From: Ophioderma brevispina
Lineage: Eukaryota; Echinodermata; Ophiuroidea; Amphilepidida; Ophiodermatidae
DNA length: 64,000 nt
Assembly (NCBI GenBank): GCA_023653785.1
Contig: JAMKCH010049055.1
Location: 46,687 to 110,686, forward strand
Direction of reading: 5' to 3'
The position numbers were made by a program, and so were the translations under genes. Below, in pieces: positions 10,689-22,032 of the stretch (its first letter is position 1; every line of letters starts with the position of its first letter). Under the pieces are notes generated by a model, which was not told where the DNA came from, searched no databases, and worked only from the letters and a program-made list of their open reading frames with translations.

Positions 10689-10735
10689 AAAAAATACATA
10701 AATATAATATAAAAAATATAATAGATGTATTTTTT
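10689..10735. terminator. AT-only inverted repeat between convergent livF and ackA
   Basis: Arms aaaaaatacat (10689-10699) and atgtatttttt (10725-10735) are perfect 11-base complements separated by 25 AT-rich bases. They sit between the ends of livF (plus) and ackA (minus), where a bidirectional terminator is expected, and A-runs and T-runs flank the outer ends. The large loop and lack of GC make a strong intrinsic terminator doubtful. Confidence 0.35.
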
Positions 10736-10764
10736 AATCTAATTTCTTCTTTTTTTTTAATAAT

Positions 10765-12020
10765 TTCTTAAGCTGATTAAGCTATCATCCATTCTTCATT
10801 GCTCGGGATGACAAAAACCTTAACGCGGCTTTCCCTGCTGTGCAGGCTGGCTATTCAGTTGTAAATTGCGGTTCTTCTGTGCATGATTATCCAGTTGCAA
10901 CCAAGCCCATGAGCTGTTTACATAAAGTAGGGCACTGCAGGCCCGCTCGCCAAGCCGCCACTGGAAAACCCAAAACATATAGCCTCTAAAAGGCCGCAAA
11001 GTTGCGTGTATGTTGAAGGAGATAGATGAAACAACAAATCTAAAAGCACTTGACTGCTGGTGAGAAGATTTCCCGTTAAATGCCGGACATCGTTGCTTAT
11101 GCCGGAGAGGCCTAATAACCCCGATTTATATGTAGAGAAGCTGTTCTAAGAAGAAGTCATTTTCTTTTTTTTAAAAGGATAGAGCGCAGCCCACACCGGC
11201 GTATAATTGCCCCAGCCCGGCTGCCCATGACCAGGCCATCTAAGGCGGAGAAGCCCATACTGGTCTCTATAGATCGAGCCATTACGAAAGCGCAGAGAGG
11301 CTAGCGCCATTTGCATAAGTGTGCATATGCTTTTCTTTTTTCCTAAGCGATAGCCTTTAAGTGGAGGCTTAAATTTATATTCATAGGATAAGCCATGAAA
11401 GCCAATAGTCTTAAGCCCTTTTCCGTCAATTTCTTAGGGCGAGTGGCGATGGCTTAGGGGAATGGTATATGAAAAATGCTATCGAAGCAAGCGAACTGTG
11501 CAAGGTTGGAGAATGTTTTTTCAGGATCCTTTATAGCGCCTATATTTGCGGGCTGATGCAGGGGGCGCTAATGGAATAATTGGATCTTCCAGTTTTTTGA
11601 TAACGTTGGCAATGTTACCTTTGTATGAATTGAAAAAAGATTTCCCGGCAACGCACCACCCTGTGGCAGGCAGCTGCTAGAGGAAGTTTTATATTACGTT
11701 CTACACTTTTCAATAGATTGCTGAAAAACAAGATGCATAGCCACCAGTGTTTTTTATTTTTTCTTTGCGTGTATTGCCATGGTGAGAAATGCGGAGAAGG
11801 AAAACTGGCTTGGTTTTTTCGCTCTTAGCGGCAGAGGCAGATGTAATTAACGCAGAATGTCGCGGGCACAAATTCCAAGAAATCTCCCAGTTCTTCTTCA
11901 TAAGCAGACTGGAGAGTAGAGAGGATTGCAGTTTAAGGGAGGCTCCGGCTATTTCAAAAACAGACAACTTTATAATGGATGAGCAGCATTAACCCTAGAA
12001 GTAAGTATGATTCTAGATCT
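10765..12020 (-). pseudogene. ackA: acetate kinase AckA, frameshifted
   Basis: Interconverts acetate plus ATP and acetyl phosphate. Read on the minus strand from high to low coordinates: 'RVNA' start strand and 'SVFEIAGASLKLQSSL' (11995-11915), 'LAAACHRVV.CREIFF' corresponding to the substrate loop 'GHRVVHGGe' (about 11690-11645), 'LIPLAPP.S..NIGAIK' (11595-11545), 'FACFDSIFHIPFP' (11505-11470), 'FHGLSYEYI' (11405-11375), 'SIETSMGFSALDGLVMGSRA' (11280-11220; the ASKHA ATP-binding loop), 'YKSGLLGLSGISNDVR' (11130-11085) and the tail 'VFVIPSNEEWMIA' (10818-10782). Length of about 415 codons fits. 'RVVHGG' plus 'PLAPLH'-type loops favour acetate over butyrate kinase. No pta gene is recognisable upstream. 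Confidence 0.83.
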
Positions 12021-12520
12021 AGCAACTAGAAATGATGACTTGTTCTCTTGGACTTTGGCTGAGCAGGAATGGTATTTCATAATAAGAAAAGAATATAGAA
12101 TGTTTTTTTTCGCTGGGCCAGCTATGTAACCCCAAGCTGCGATATTATTAGTCTTGTGATCAATTTGCCAATATTTAGCGGCTTTTATCAAGAGTAAGCC
12201 TAAGTAGTAGGCCTAGGGCCTCTGTTTTATCGAAAAGGTAGGCTTGTTTTTGAGGCAAAGCAGGGACCAATCAATAGTTATCGTTTGGGTTAGCCTGAGC
12301 CTATTTAAATATAGATAAATATGTCCTTATACGTATATAGATACTATAATAGAGCGTAGAGGATATAGAGGAAGGATATGGAAGTTTACGAAGCACTATT
12401 GTAATTTTAGCATTATAATGATCCAAAGTTTAGAAATTTTCTTTGCAACGTCTAATGAAAAAAAAACGGTTTGGTGAATAGAATCTACTATAACAAAATT
12501 TAAGAGATTTGAAATTTCCT
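12021..12520. other. Unassigned spacer and fragment upstream of ackA
   Basis: On the minus strand 12191-12030 reads 'AAKYWQIDHKTNNIAAWGYI' then an 'AGPAKKN' tail, ending directly at the ackA start; it may be the 3' end of a gene cotranscribed with ackA, but I cannot identify it. The rest (12300-12480) is AT-rich with nothing recognisable. Confidence 0.25.
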
Positions 12521-13854
12521 TCTCTAGCACAGGCTGTTCCCGCGTATATTTATGACGTCGAGCGTATAACTTCCAGGCTAAAGCCTATGCCTAAGCCCCT
12601 CAATCCAGCAGGGGGCGGGAGAGGTTAGTGTTTTTTTGAGGGGGCCGATACCGGCTTTACCGGTTTACTAGGGGGGAGCTGCCCGGTTAGCAGCAATTAT
12701 TAGGCGGAATTGGAGAATTCTAAGCGAAGCTGGAACGCAAAACAAGGAGAGGCACTTGCCGAGCTTGGGCCTTAGCCCAGCTCTGCCAGGAAGATTATAA
12801 GGCTGGCAGGAGATTTAGAGATGCTAGTGAGTTTAAGCCCTTGCACTTGTCAAGGAAAAACACCCGGCTTGCCACATAAGGCGATATGAAAAGGCGGGCT
12901 ACGGAAAGTAGCCAGCGCCTGCCATGACAATGATCCCGCGTATGCAAGGGCCCGGCAAGATGAATCCTAAATTAGTCTGGGGAGGAACAAAAGCGAATAT
13001 TGAAAATAATATAAAACCTAACCGCCATTCCAAAAGAGTTTTCCAGAAGCCCTTTTTTTTTATAATATAGATTATTTTTTTAGGCAAAGCTAATCAGGCA
13101 ACCTTTCGTCACTTGAAATATGCGATTGGACTTAGATGGCAGGATGGCCGCCCGGGAGATGGACGCGCTCTAAATGGATAGCTCTAGGCAAGCTAGAAAA
13201 ACTGCTAGAGGCAAAGAGCTTTTTTGTTAGATGCGTTTGGTATAGGCGCTTTAGAACTTTTTTTTTAGATAACCCTAGTTTAAAATCAAAATTTCAAGAA
13301 TCGCCTTTATTTTGCAAAGCCGGGCATAAAAACCGGGTCTAAGCTGCCAGAGCGGTTGTTTTTCTTAGAACGTGATTTCTTTGAAAAGTAGTTAGTAAGC
13401 TACCTGACTCCCCTTATCAACTTTAGAGCAGGACCGCGGGACCAGAGCCACTATTCCTTTTACAAAAGGGTTTTAGTAGAGCTTTGAAATACTGGAGAAA
13501 AAAAACAGGAAGGATTACGTTTATCACGCTTTGGCCCAAAAGATGCTCAGCTTTTTTAAGTGGTTTGTGAGGTGGAAGGAGTTCTGCGATGGAATTCTAT
13601 CTTCGTTGAAGGCGGAGCCGGGAACAATTTATTAGTTCGGCAGGCGCAACTATTTTCATCGTGTTATGGCCTATATAGCGCCGATTTTTTTTTACTTACC
13701 AGAATGCATGACTACTGGCCAAAGCGCCTCTTTTTTCCACTTAAATTTTAAAATCTAAATAACACTGGCGGGCGCCGGAAAGGGGAAAACACCCCTTGTG
13801 GAGAGAGTAAGCCTTTTATTGGCGAAGGCATCCGCTATCGGAACAGCCTTTAGA
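12521..13854 (+). other. Unidentified degraded gene or genes, possible P-loop
   Basis: Plus-strand fragments look protein-like: 'LAQAVPAYIYDVERI' (12523-12570), 'TGFTGLLGGELPG' (12653-12692), 'LALVKEKHPACHIRRYEKAG' (12840-12898), 'LGKLEKLLEAK' (13184-13217), 'RALKYWRKKTGRITFITLWP' (13477-13538), 'ITLAGAGKGKTPLVERVSLL' (13759-13818), the last resembling a Walker A loop. A minus-strand frame (13087-12899) is hydrophobic ('GFILFSIFAFVPPQTNLGFI'). The first fragment resembles the N-terminus of PLP decarboxylases such as LysA, but what follows does not fit. I cannot settle on a family. Confidence 0.3.
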
Positions 13855-14240
13855 GCGGTTTAAAGAATTGAAAACTGGAAACTATATTAATTTCAGGATA
13901 CACCAGCTCGCGAAGATAAGCCGAGCGAGATCTCTCTTCTCCCCTACTTAGTTTTTTTTTTAGAAAAAGAAATGCAGAGTCTGTAGAAAGCTCTCAAAAT
14001 GGAACTATTTAATTTCAGGATACCACCAGCTAAGACGCGAAGATAGCCGAGCTGAGGCTCTCTGGCTTATTCTCTTAGGGGTTTTTTTATGAAAGAAATG
14101 GCAGAGTCTGTAGAAGAGCTCTCAAAATGGAACTATATAATGTCAGGATACACCAGCTCAGCGAAGATAGCCGAGCTGAGCTCTCTGCTGCATTTTCCTA
14201 CTAGTTTTTTTATGAAGAAATGGCAGAGTTCTGTAGAAAC
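13855..14240. repeat. Tandem repeat, three copies of a ~125-bp unit plus a partial fourth
   Basis: Copies start near 13861, 13964, 14091 and 14213. The shared core contains gaaatggcagagtctgtag, then ctctcaaaatggaactat, then caggataca with ccagctc. Copies differ mainly by one-base insertions and deletions. In the third copy the plus frame reads 'KEMAESVEELSKWNYIMSGY' followed by 'TSSAKIAELSS', suggesting a coding repeat of about 42 residues. Each unit also holds a potential hairpin, agctcagc-12 nt-gctgagct (around 14156-14183). The block lies just downstream of argH. Confidence 0.85.
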
Positions 14241-14340
14241 GCTCTCAAAAAGTTTTAGCAAGAGAATTTTGGCCCCCCAAAAAGTTTTTAGCAGAGAATT
14301 TTATAAGATTGTTTTATTTTTAGTGCCTTTTCACTGCAAC

Positions 14341-15778
14341 TTATCTGCTTAAGCACTTTTCAGCCAATTTTATTTGTTTTCTCACCGAGTTGGCGGAAGT
14401 AGAGCCCTGCAGATTCTTATTTTCGCAAATATGTTCTACGTGAATGCCCTTAAATACCTGTTTCAAAAAGTTTAGAAATTTCGCCAGTCGGCTAAACTAA
14501 ATCTCAAAACCTGATCCGGTTCTTCTAAATGTTGACAATAGCCGATGATATCCCATGCGCTTTTCCTAAGGGGCAGGCCTTTTTTCACGAGGTAATCGGC
14601 TGCATCGGTATCGGCAACGTAGCCTTTTTTTAAGCATTTAGGCAGGCAGCCTTATCCACTTGCATACTTGCAATAAAGAATTCAGTAATCAGTTTGCGAG
14701 CAGTGTCGCAACTGCATCGAAGAGGCCCTCTTTGTCTTCCTGCAAATCGCGATTTTGTAGGCCAATGGCACGGCCTTTCATACGGTCAGCATAGAAAGCA
14801 GGCTCCCATAGACGCGACCTGTTTTACCGCGCATCAGCTCAAGAGCATAGGGGGGATTTTTCTTGTTAGGGCATAATAGAGTTCCAGTAGCGTAGCACTC
14901 GCTTATTTTAAAAAACTGCAGCGGCTATTATGGTAGAGAATGCTATCTTCGGCCAGCCTGATATATGCATCATAATCATAGAGCGCTGAAAGGGATGCTA
15001 TAATAAAAATCTCTATCTGAACACGGAATCCATAGCATTGGTGAGGTAGAACTCTCAAAGCCAAGTGCTAGCCCTGTTCATGTTTCAGTTATGATGGCGT
15101 AATTTAAACCCGCCCAAGGACCCTGCCAGGGGGTGTCTGTTCACACGTTTACGGAGGATCGAATAAGCGTTCTATATCTCTGTGACACCACTAAAAAAAT
15201 AAGCAAGCAATAAAAACCACGCGAATAGGCGTGCTTGCTATTTGAACAAAAATGGGTGTAGCCGCGTAAAGAGAATTGCCTATGCTCCTTAGCTTTCTGC
15301 AGAAGGTTTCCAGAGTAGTAGCCTGCTGAGTAACCCCAGCTGAGAAGCTACCGAGGCGCGTACAAAAAGCCCGCATGCAGAATTCACCTGTTCATTACGG
15401 GACCGCGCTGTATGCAGGCGGCGGCCATCGGCTACAACGATTTTTCACCTGGCGCTTTCCACCAACATATGAATATGTCTAACTGCTGGTGAATGGAACT
15501 AGGTCTCGTTACTATCCTGGCAGTATAGCGCAGAGGCCTTCGTTAGGTAGCGGCCGCTTTTCTTTGATATAATGCTGTTTTAGCCCGCATGGCTAGTGAG
15601 CTAAAGAGCCCATTATATCAAAGCGGTATAAAATCTTTATCAAAGGGTAGGGATGAATGAAAATTTGCTGATTTCATCCGTCGTAGCTTGAAGCGTTTGA
15701 CCAAAGCGCTTGGCTTGATTTTCTAGCTTTAGCTTTAGTGTTCGTATTAGTTTTAGTATTAGCATAGTTTTTTTTCAT
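14341..15778 (-). pseudogene. argH: argininosuccinate lyase ArgH, frameshifted
   Basis: Cleaves argininosuccinate to arginine and fumarate, the last step of arginine synthesis. On the minus strand it starts at ATG 15778 ('MKKNYANTKTNTNTKAKARK', an odd NTNT/KAKA-rich leader), then 'LYRFDIMGSLAH' (15630-15595), 'RRLHTARSRNEQV' (15428-15390, conserved substrate loop), 'HLQIA.PTP' and 'FLLAYF' (15260-15185), 'ESSTSPMLWIPCSDRDF' (15055-15010), 'LMIMMHISRLAEDSIL' (14985-14940), the signature 'ATGSSIMPNKKNP' (14895-14860), '[19 protein letters not shown]' (14845-14790), 'LAYNRDLQEDKEGLFDAV' (14770-14715) and an 'SANSVRKQIKLAEKC' tail ending at the stop 14341-14343. Total span equals a normal gene of about 479 codons, so gains and losses of bases cancel. 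Confidence 0.9.
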
Positions 15779-16560
15779 GTTAATACTATAGCATAAATGT
15801 TGGAAATCAGCCTAAGGTTTGGAAAGAATTTGGAAAGAATTGGCGGGGCTTGAAAAATTAAAAAACGAAGAGAAAGAGGAGGCAAGAGAGTTCGTACAAA
15901 AAAAAATTTTCTCCTGAAAGCAAAAGCGAAGCGAAAGACACGGAAAATCGACATATATTAATATCCATACAAGATAAAGGAATTCAGAAGAGGAGAATAT
16001 AGGGAAAAATATACCTTAATGAAAGTAAATAATAGTGGGGATGAATGCCGGATAACGGCTTGCTATTACCGCGGATGGAAACTGGGTCAAGGGTTGTTGG
16101 TTTTTTAGCTAAGAATGAATCTAAGCTCGGGCTCTGCGGTCAGCTTGGGCGCAGGTGGGGATAGCTTCGCTTAAAGAAGATAGTAACGCCCGAGGGAGAT
16201 TAGAGGCTGATATAAGTGCGGCTTGCCGATGGGCTGGCGCAACGAAAAAAGACTGGTGCGTTTTTTGCTCGCGAAGGGCCAAAAAAAATTTGTTGAAGAG
16301 TTTCTGATACGAAATAATAGCGTCCTTCAAGCGAGAAAAAAGAGATTGGAGCGCCATTCCTTTGATTAACTCGTGAGGCTGCACATAGTAAAAAACGTAT
16401 CTTATTTTCGGTGGGTGATTAATACGGCTTGTTAGTATAGGCGTATTCAAGCGGAATTCAAAAAAAACAGCTCGATTAAAAATCCTGCCAAGACATATAG
16501 CTTTAGATCTTATTAGGATCCCCAATAATAGCAAAGATCCAAGGGCGGTTTAGTGAAAAA
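15779..16560. other. Unassigned region between argH and the next stretch
   Basis: 15780-15980 is AT-rich and divergent from argH, so it likely holds promoters. From 16010 the plus strand shows fragments such as 'METGSRVVGFLAKNESKLG' (16075-16130). A 137-codon open frame exists on the minus strand (16534-16121), but its composition (Arg/Leu/Ser rich) and the plus-strand fragments suggest it is a shadow. No family recognised. Confidence 0.25.
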
Positions 16561-17654
16561 ACACTCAATGTATTGGAGGGAGGTATTGACGCCTTGATAT
16601 GAAAACAAAAAAGGGTGATATTTTTTTTGCTGTAAATAATCTTAGATACGGGGGGTTATTGGTCCAATATAGAAGCAGACCAGTAACACTTGCTGGCAAA
16701 GCACTGGAGATGGAATTGCCTTGGCCTTTCAGGTTGGCGCTTAGGATCATCAACATGGAATCACACAATTTCATCCTTACAGTATTGGCGCATAAGGGAA
16801 AGCCAATGTTCTATATCAGAGGCGCTCGGGGCGAGGGTGGAAAAGTCTCATGAAGATGGATAGAGTTTGTTAAAAGATTACGATGTAGAGCCTCGTTAGC
16901 ACCAGGATATATACAGAGCTATATTGCGAGGAGCAAATGAAAAAAACATCTGAAATCATTTTTATTTAAACATGGTAACTTTAAACCTTCGATATTTTTG
17001 CAGAAAAGATTTCCACCCATTATAGAGGTCAATCTTTAGGATTACTATACGAAACAAGCTATTCCTATTACACCAGCTTTCAATTATGTTGTGGAGTGAA
17101 TTTGACGGATATTCAGGGCCAAACCTGTTACCAAACTATTTGCTAATTGGGCGAGTGTGCTTGTACTGGTGGCTGGGGCTAACCGCTAGCTTACATCGCT
17201 TTAGAGGCCATACTTTTTGGCAGAAAGGCCTTGCATTGTTGTAGAAGAAATCATGATAAAAAGGCCTTTGAGGAATGAAAACCACATATAGATGACTGGA
17301 AGTATAAAGCAGAGAAAAGAAATAGATTCTGTGCTTATCATCAAGGATTTCAGCAATTTAAAGTCGAGAGGTGGATTACGTGGGTATATTCGTAAACCCC
17401 AAACACTTTCTTGGCAGTTAAAGGAACTTCGCGTGTTAAAGGAACGCTCGGGTGCCTATTATCGCATGAGGGGATTATTGGCCGTTATTATTGAGTTAGC
17501 TAGGAAATGCGTGATCCAAACCGGTATTTTAGTGACGGAAGCCTCTATCAAAAAATTACTATTTCTAGGGGAGGCATTTGTCTTGAACACTAGTTTTTCC
17601 CCCGAGTTCTTTTCATCTAAAGGCGTGTTTGAAAAAAAACTAAAATTGTTATAA
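16561..17654 (+). other. Unidentified plus-strand gene or genes with an intact 120-codon end
   Basis: An 84-codon frame at 16599-16853 ('MKTKKGDIFFAVNNLRYGGL' onward, ending 'HKGKPMFYIRGARGE') is followed by fragments 'FPPIIEVNL', 'YYTKQAIPITPAFNYVVE' (17040-17095) and 'VTKLFANWASVLV' (17130-17170). The stretch closes with an uninterrupted 120-codon frame, 17292-17654, ending at a stop in 'FEKKLKLL'. In an alternative frame 17290-17390 reads 'DDWKYKAEKRNRFCAYHQGF'. I recognise no family; the length of the open frame is unusual for this window. Confidence 0.35.
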
Positions 17655-17929
17655 TATAGTGTTATAAAATGTGCTGAGTAGGATTTAAAATGTTGAATAT
17701 TGAAGCAAAGCCGTTTTCTTTGGTGTATTCTTTCCTTAGTATATCTTTTTGTCTAAGTGGAACTTCTAGCTGATCTCTATTTAAACCTATCTAAACCCTA
17801 GCTATATCTTCCAGTATTTGCATTGTTCCCTTCAGCATATACCACCTTACTAAGTATGACATTTTTTAGTCATTTAACTTTACTTTTGTATTTTTTTCAT
17901 TTTATATATTAGCTTAAACAACGTATATA
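17655..17929. other. AT-rich intergenic region
   Basis: No coding signal. It separates the unidentified gene above from a signal-peptide-bearing gene on the same strand and probably carries that gene's promoter, but no clear -35/-10 pair stands out. Confidence 0.4.
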
Positions 17930-20900
17930 AAACCAGAAAAGTTGGGCTGATAGGGGGTGGGGAAGGCCTATTTCAAGCCTTATTTTTTTTTAGGGCTCAT
18001 TTTAATTTTAGGGCTAGGCAGAACAGCTCTATTAGCTCAAGACGCTGGGGATATGGGCACGGCTGGTGAGGCAAGCAGAGAAGAACCACACAGCTTGAAA
18101 CCGAGCTAGCCGATGAAGCTGATCTTAATCTAATACCATCTAATCTTTTCACGAACTCTAATGGCGAGGTTTTCGATTTGAATAACTTGAAGGACTATGG
18201 TATTTTCTTTTAGATGACATTCGCTTAGATATTTTTGATGAAGGAGCTGGTGATACTAAAAGTGCTAGTGACGCTGAAGCTATCGCTGTAGATGTTGAAG
18301 AAACAAGTAGGGTTGTGGAGGACGGAAATGAGGCGGTTATTCGGCGTTTGGCTGAAGATATCAAACCTGAATATAAAGATAGTGATGATCTTAATTTCTT
18401 GCGGATAGAGTTGCTGAAAATTATTTCACCTCAGCAAAAAGATGATTCTTCTATAAAAAAATCTATATCAGAAGAGCCATTAGCAGTCGAGTGGTGCCCT
18501 AGAGGGCTTATTTTAAACAAGGCAGAAATTGTTGATGTCTATGATGGTGGAACGGGGGGGCGAAAATAACGAATAGTTTGAGTGTCTATGGCGATGTTGG
18601 GGTAGTTATTATAACATCAGCATATATGGCGAGTTTGTTCTATCAATGCTACTAGGCGGGAAGCCTTTGTAGAAGGTAGTTTGGTAAGATTCAAATTTCC
18701 TAATAAAAAACAATATTATAGGGGGCAAAAAGTATTTATGGGATTTGAATCTGGCGTTGCTATATGTGTGAGGTGCCTCGGGGATATTAAATGATAATTA
18801 TTTTTTGAGAGTGTTTTTATTGCGCGTGAACTCGCATATTATTTTACTTTAAACGCGGCTGGATAACTTTCTCTGAAGATGCCGATCCCTCAAGACAGTT
18901 GGATGCCTGAAGTTTGATAGCTATGGCGAGAGACGTGGATTCTGCAAATGGCATTGTGAAAGTGCATAATCAGCCATTTTTTTGATTCCCTATTATATTT
19001 CACATCCGCTTTCCACAGGTATAGATCTGCGTTTTGGCCAATCTAGAAGAGAGGGATTTTATGCGCTTATGAAATATGGTTTCCCGGTGCGCTTTCTTGA
19101 TAAAATCACTTTCACACTGAATTTATATGAGAAATTAGGTGTTTATTCTTCACTTTTTAACAAAAACAGGTTTGGTCCATTGAACTACGATATCTTTCTT
19201 GGTATGGCTTTGTACACCTACAATGATAATGTACGACAAAAACCCGATAAGCTAACCTATTCGCATAATAACAGGCCAATTTTGTTCATAGTAAAATCGT
19301 TTTCGCCATCCTTGTGAAATATACTCGAGCAATTTGATTTATTCCAGATACAGAGCAAAAAGAGATTAGAAGCTCATTGGATATTATCAATTACAATTAC
19401 CAGCAATCCCTTTTTTCGGATACCATTCCCATTAAATCTTTATCATAGATGCAAAAATTATAGACGGCATGATAGCAGATGAGAAATTATATGACGAAAA
19501 GGTAGTGCTAAAAACACCGACTCCTTAGCTATAGTCACTAACGGCGCCATCGCTTAGTGTCGGTGCCAAATTTGAATGGCTGCACGATGTTATAAAGATC
19601 CTAAAAAAAGATGATGAAACTATAGAGAACAAACACACAAGCTGATCAAAAACACAATACGTTGCCTATTTTAAAATCAGGCATAGTCAAACCTTTGATC
19701 CCCATGATGAATGGATCAAAGCTTTTTTAACTTGAATGCCCATAAAACCTTAATTTTAATTATGAACGGGTGTTACTACGTTAAGGATGGCCGCCCATTA
19801 GGCGAAGGGAGGGACTAGCAGCTCTAATGTCAATCCTTTGGCCTTATCAAGGAAAATTTTAACCTGGCATGAAAGCGGCATTAGCCTTACTTTTGCATAA
19901 ATATCGGAAAAGATCCTTTTATAAACTTGGATTCTGTAGACGGGTTTCCTGGGACATCACTCCTCTTTTGGTTGATTTCACGCAGAAATGGCCAGGAAAG
20001 ATCCACCCGTACTACAGTGAACAGTAATAAGGATAGAAGCGATACCAAATGGAAGTTTGCTTTCATCAAAGTTGAATTTTTGTTTTTGTTTGATTGAATA
20101 AGAATCGCTCTATTTCTTGAGACTCGCCTACACTGAAATTCGCTTTAAGCGAAAGTTAGTGTAAGTAAAATTCACAGACGCAGGATAGATGTGCTGCAGG
20201 ATAAGTTGCTTTGCACTGAAGCAAAAAGAACGGGATATGAAGTACGATTGCTTCGTGCTGCCCTTTAATTACCTCGACTACCTTGCAGCAAAGTTGGCTG
20301 ATCAGTTATAATTACGTACAGCATGCTTCCAACATTTCAACTTCTTTGCTTTCAGCCAGAGTTCATACACCTCGGATGGAAAATATGCAGCGGGAAAGAT
20401 CTTATTACTATACCTTTGATAGAGATAGCTCAGTAACCTTAGTTCCAGTTTTTCAAACAGCATAAGGCTATGCTTTCTTATATTCCCGGTTTGATACATA
20501 TGTAGCTTTCATTAGGCATGAATACAATGCGTAAAGCCCCTGAGTAATGAGGATGGCAGGCAATCCCTCTACCAGTATTATCGTGATGATCAATTTTGGC
20601 GAGCGGATCGAATTAAAAGTTTTGGCGGCGTTCTTTGCCTGGAATTTTGATTACAAGTTCACGAGCTTTCATAAGGCTTCGATATACTTTTTTACTAGTG
20701 AAAGGTTTGACAAAGTGAAATGCGGTCCTCCGCTATGTGAAGTATTCCAGTAACTATCAGCCAAAAGCCCATTATCAGATGCAGTCATTATCTTTGACAA
20801 TATTAAATTTGACTTTAACTGGAATTATAAATTCAAGGAAAAAAGACGATAAACAAGATTCTATGCGTTCGCTTTTTCCATAGCTTTTCAAATACTACAG

Positions 20901-21340
20901 AGGTATAAAAATATCATCTGGAATGAAAATTCAGTAATCCAAAATCTATATTTATTTTACAAAGAAAGCTAGTACTTGATGAGCCTAGGGTTGGTTTTTT
21001 TAATGATTTATCAATTTATGGGGATAGCTGGGAACAGCTCAGCAGCAAAGCGGGCCTTTTAAAATCAATGAATTCAGTATTAGGATAATGAACGATTTAA
21101 ACAGATTGGAAGTTTTCATACCATAATTTTCCAAGGTCATTTTCAGCGATTCACTTCGAGGCTATATTTGGAACATATAGTCAGTTTGATGTGCATTTTA
21201 AAACCAGAGAAAGATCCTTCCCCCCCCCACGGGGCACGGAAGCAGGGACTTTACAGGATCCATTTTTTGAAAACTTGAAGGATTTGACAGATGATTTATT
21301 TGAATAAGCTTTATAGGTGTCGCTTTTAAATATAGGAACT
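17930..21340 (+). other. Very large exported protein, unidentified, probably beta-rich, frameshifted
   Basis: A basic start near 17937 ('KKVGLIGGGEGL') leads to a hydrophobic stretch 'LILILGLGRTALLAQDAGD' (17999-18055), a credible signal peptide with an A-Q-D cleavage site. An acidic segment follows ('DDIRLDIFDEGAGDTKSASD', 18212-18272). Then come long segments with alternating polar/hydrophobic residues: 'TNSLSVYGDVGVVI' (18570), 'STGIDLRFGQSRREGFYALM' (19012-19070), 'ITFTLNLYEKLGVYSS' (19105-19155), 'YYVKDGRPLGEG' (19770-19808), 'RSYYYTFDRDSSVTLV' (20395-20450). The 3.4-kb span with one strand bias suggests a single protein of about 1,100 residues, perhaps an outer-membrane or surface protein. 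I cannot name a family with confidence. Confidence 0.4.
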
Positions 21341-21489
21341 TTAAGTAAAGTCGCTTAGATTTGGCTTGGATTTATAACTGTAAAGTTAAAAATTTTTTGT
21401 ATGAATCGAAAAAAAATAATTTTTAATTTGAATATAATTTCCCCCTCTTGTCTTTAACTCTTGGTATAATTGGAGCGGGGAAGTTTTTA

Positions 21490-21975
21490 AGGGTAAAAAA
21501 ATTGAAGCTGAAGGTACATTCAAAAATTCCTAAATTTTCTGTTCTTGATATTCAGGGGCAAGATCACTGAAAAAGACTATGAGGGAAGAGGCGGTTTGTG
21601 TGTATCCTCAAGGATAACACTCCAGGATGCACAAAAGAGGCCCGTGATTTCACGGAAAACCTTCAAGAATTTCAAAAAACTGAAGGTCGCAGGTATACGG
21701 GATAGCTCGGATTCCAGTTGCAAAGCATAACAAATTTTATTGAAGCGGAGAAATTAAAAATTTCGCTTTTATCCGATTGAAAAAAAAAGTAGCTTTGAAT
21801 GATTTGGAGTTATAAAAAAGAAGAAAATGTTTGGAAAGGAATATATGGGGTTGCTAGAACAAGCTTCATTATAGATGAAGCGGGGAAAATTCTAGAGATC
21901 TTTGAGAATGTTAGAGTTCCGGGGCCATGTCCAGAGTGTGCTGACTAAAGCTACGGGAATTGTCTTAATAAAAAT
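21490..21975 (+). pseudogene. bcp: thioredoxin-dependent peroxiredoxin Bcp, frameshifted
   Basis: Reduces hydrogen peroxide and organic hydroperoxides using thioredoxin. Pieces: 'IPKFSVLDIQGQ' (21528-21565), the 'LKDNTPGCTKEARDF' motif with the peroxidatic cysteine (21607-21655), 'FTENLQEFQKTE' (21652-21685), 'YGIARIPVQS' for the 'GiS.ds...' strand (21695-21725), 'NFIEAEKLKISLLSD' (21733-21775), 'VWKGIYGVARTSFIIDEAGK' (21830-21890), and 'ILEIFENVRVPGHVQSVL' (21890-21945). Length about 160 codons is typical. The resolving cysteine position is unclear because the segment is scrambled. The real catalytic motif normally begins 'YFYPKDNTPGCT'. Confidence 0.85.
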
Positions 21976-22020
21976 AGAAACTCTGGTTGCTTAGGATTAA
22001 AAGATATTGAGTGAAATAGA

Positions 22021-22026
22021 AGGAGG
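22021..22026 (+). promoter_or_regulatory. ribosome binding site of gltA
   Basis: A perfect aggagg six bases before ATG 22033 supports that start for the citrate synthase gene. Confidence 0.6.
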
Positions 22027-22032
22027 GCCTAT

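Noticed and set aside
12523..12700. Diaminopimelate decarboxylase (lysA) N-terminus
   Set aside because: The first 15 residues resemble it, but the lysine-binding and glycine-rich motifs expected next are absent, and the usual partner order with argH would put it on the other strand.
13855..14240. CRISPR array
   Set aside because: Unit is about 125 bp with no alternation of short identical repeats and unique spacers, and no cas genes are recognisable nearby.
16121..16534. 137-codon minus-strand frame as a gene
   Set aside because: No start context, shadow-like composition, and better protein-like fragments lie on the plus strand; kept only as an unassigned region.
21430..21480. Promoter upstream of bcp (ttgtct and tataat)
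   Set aside because: The two hexamers are only 11 bases apart, too close for a sigma-70 promoter.
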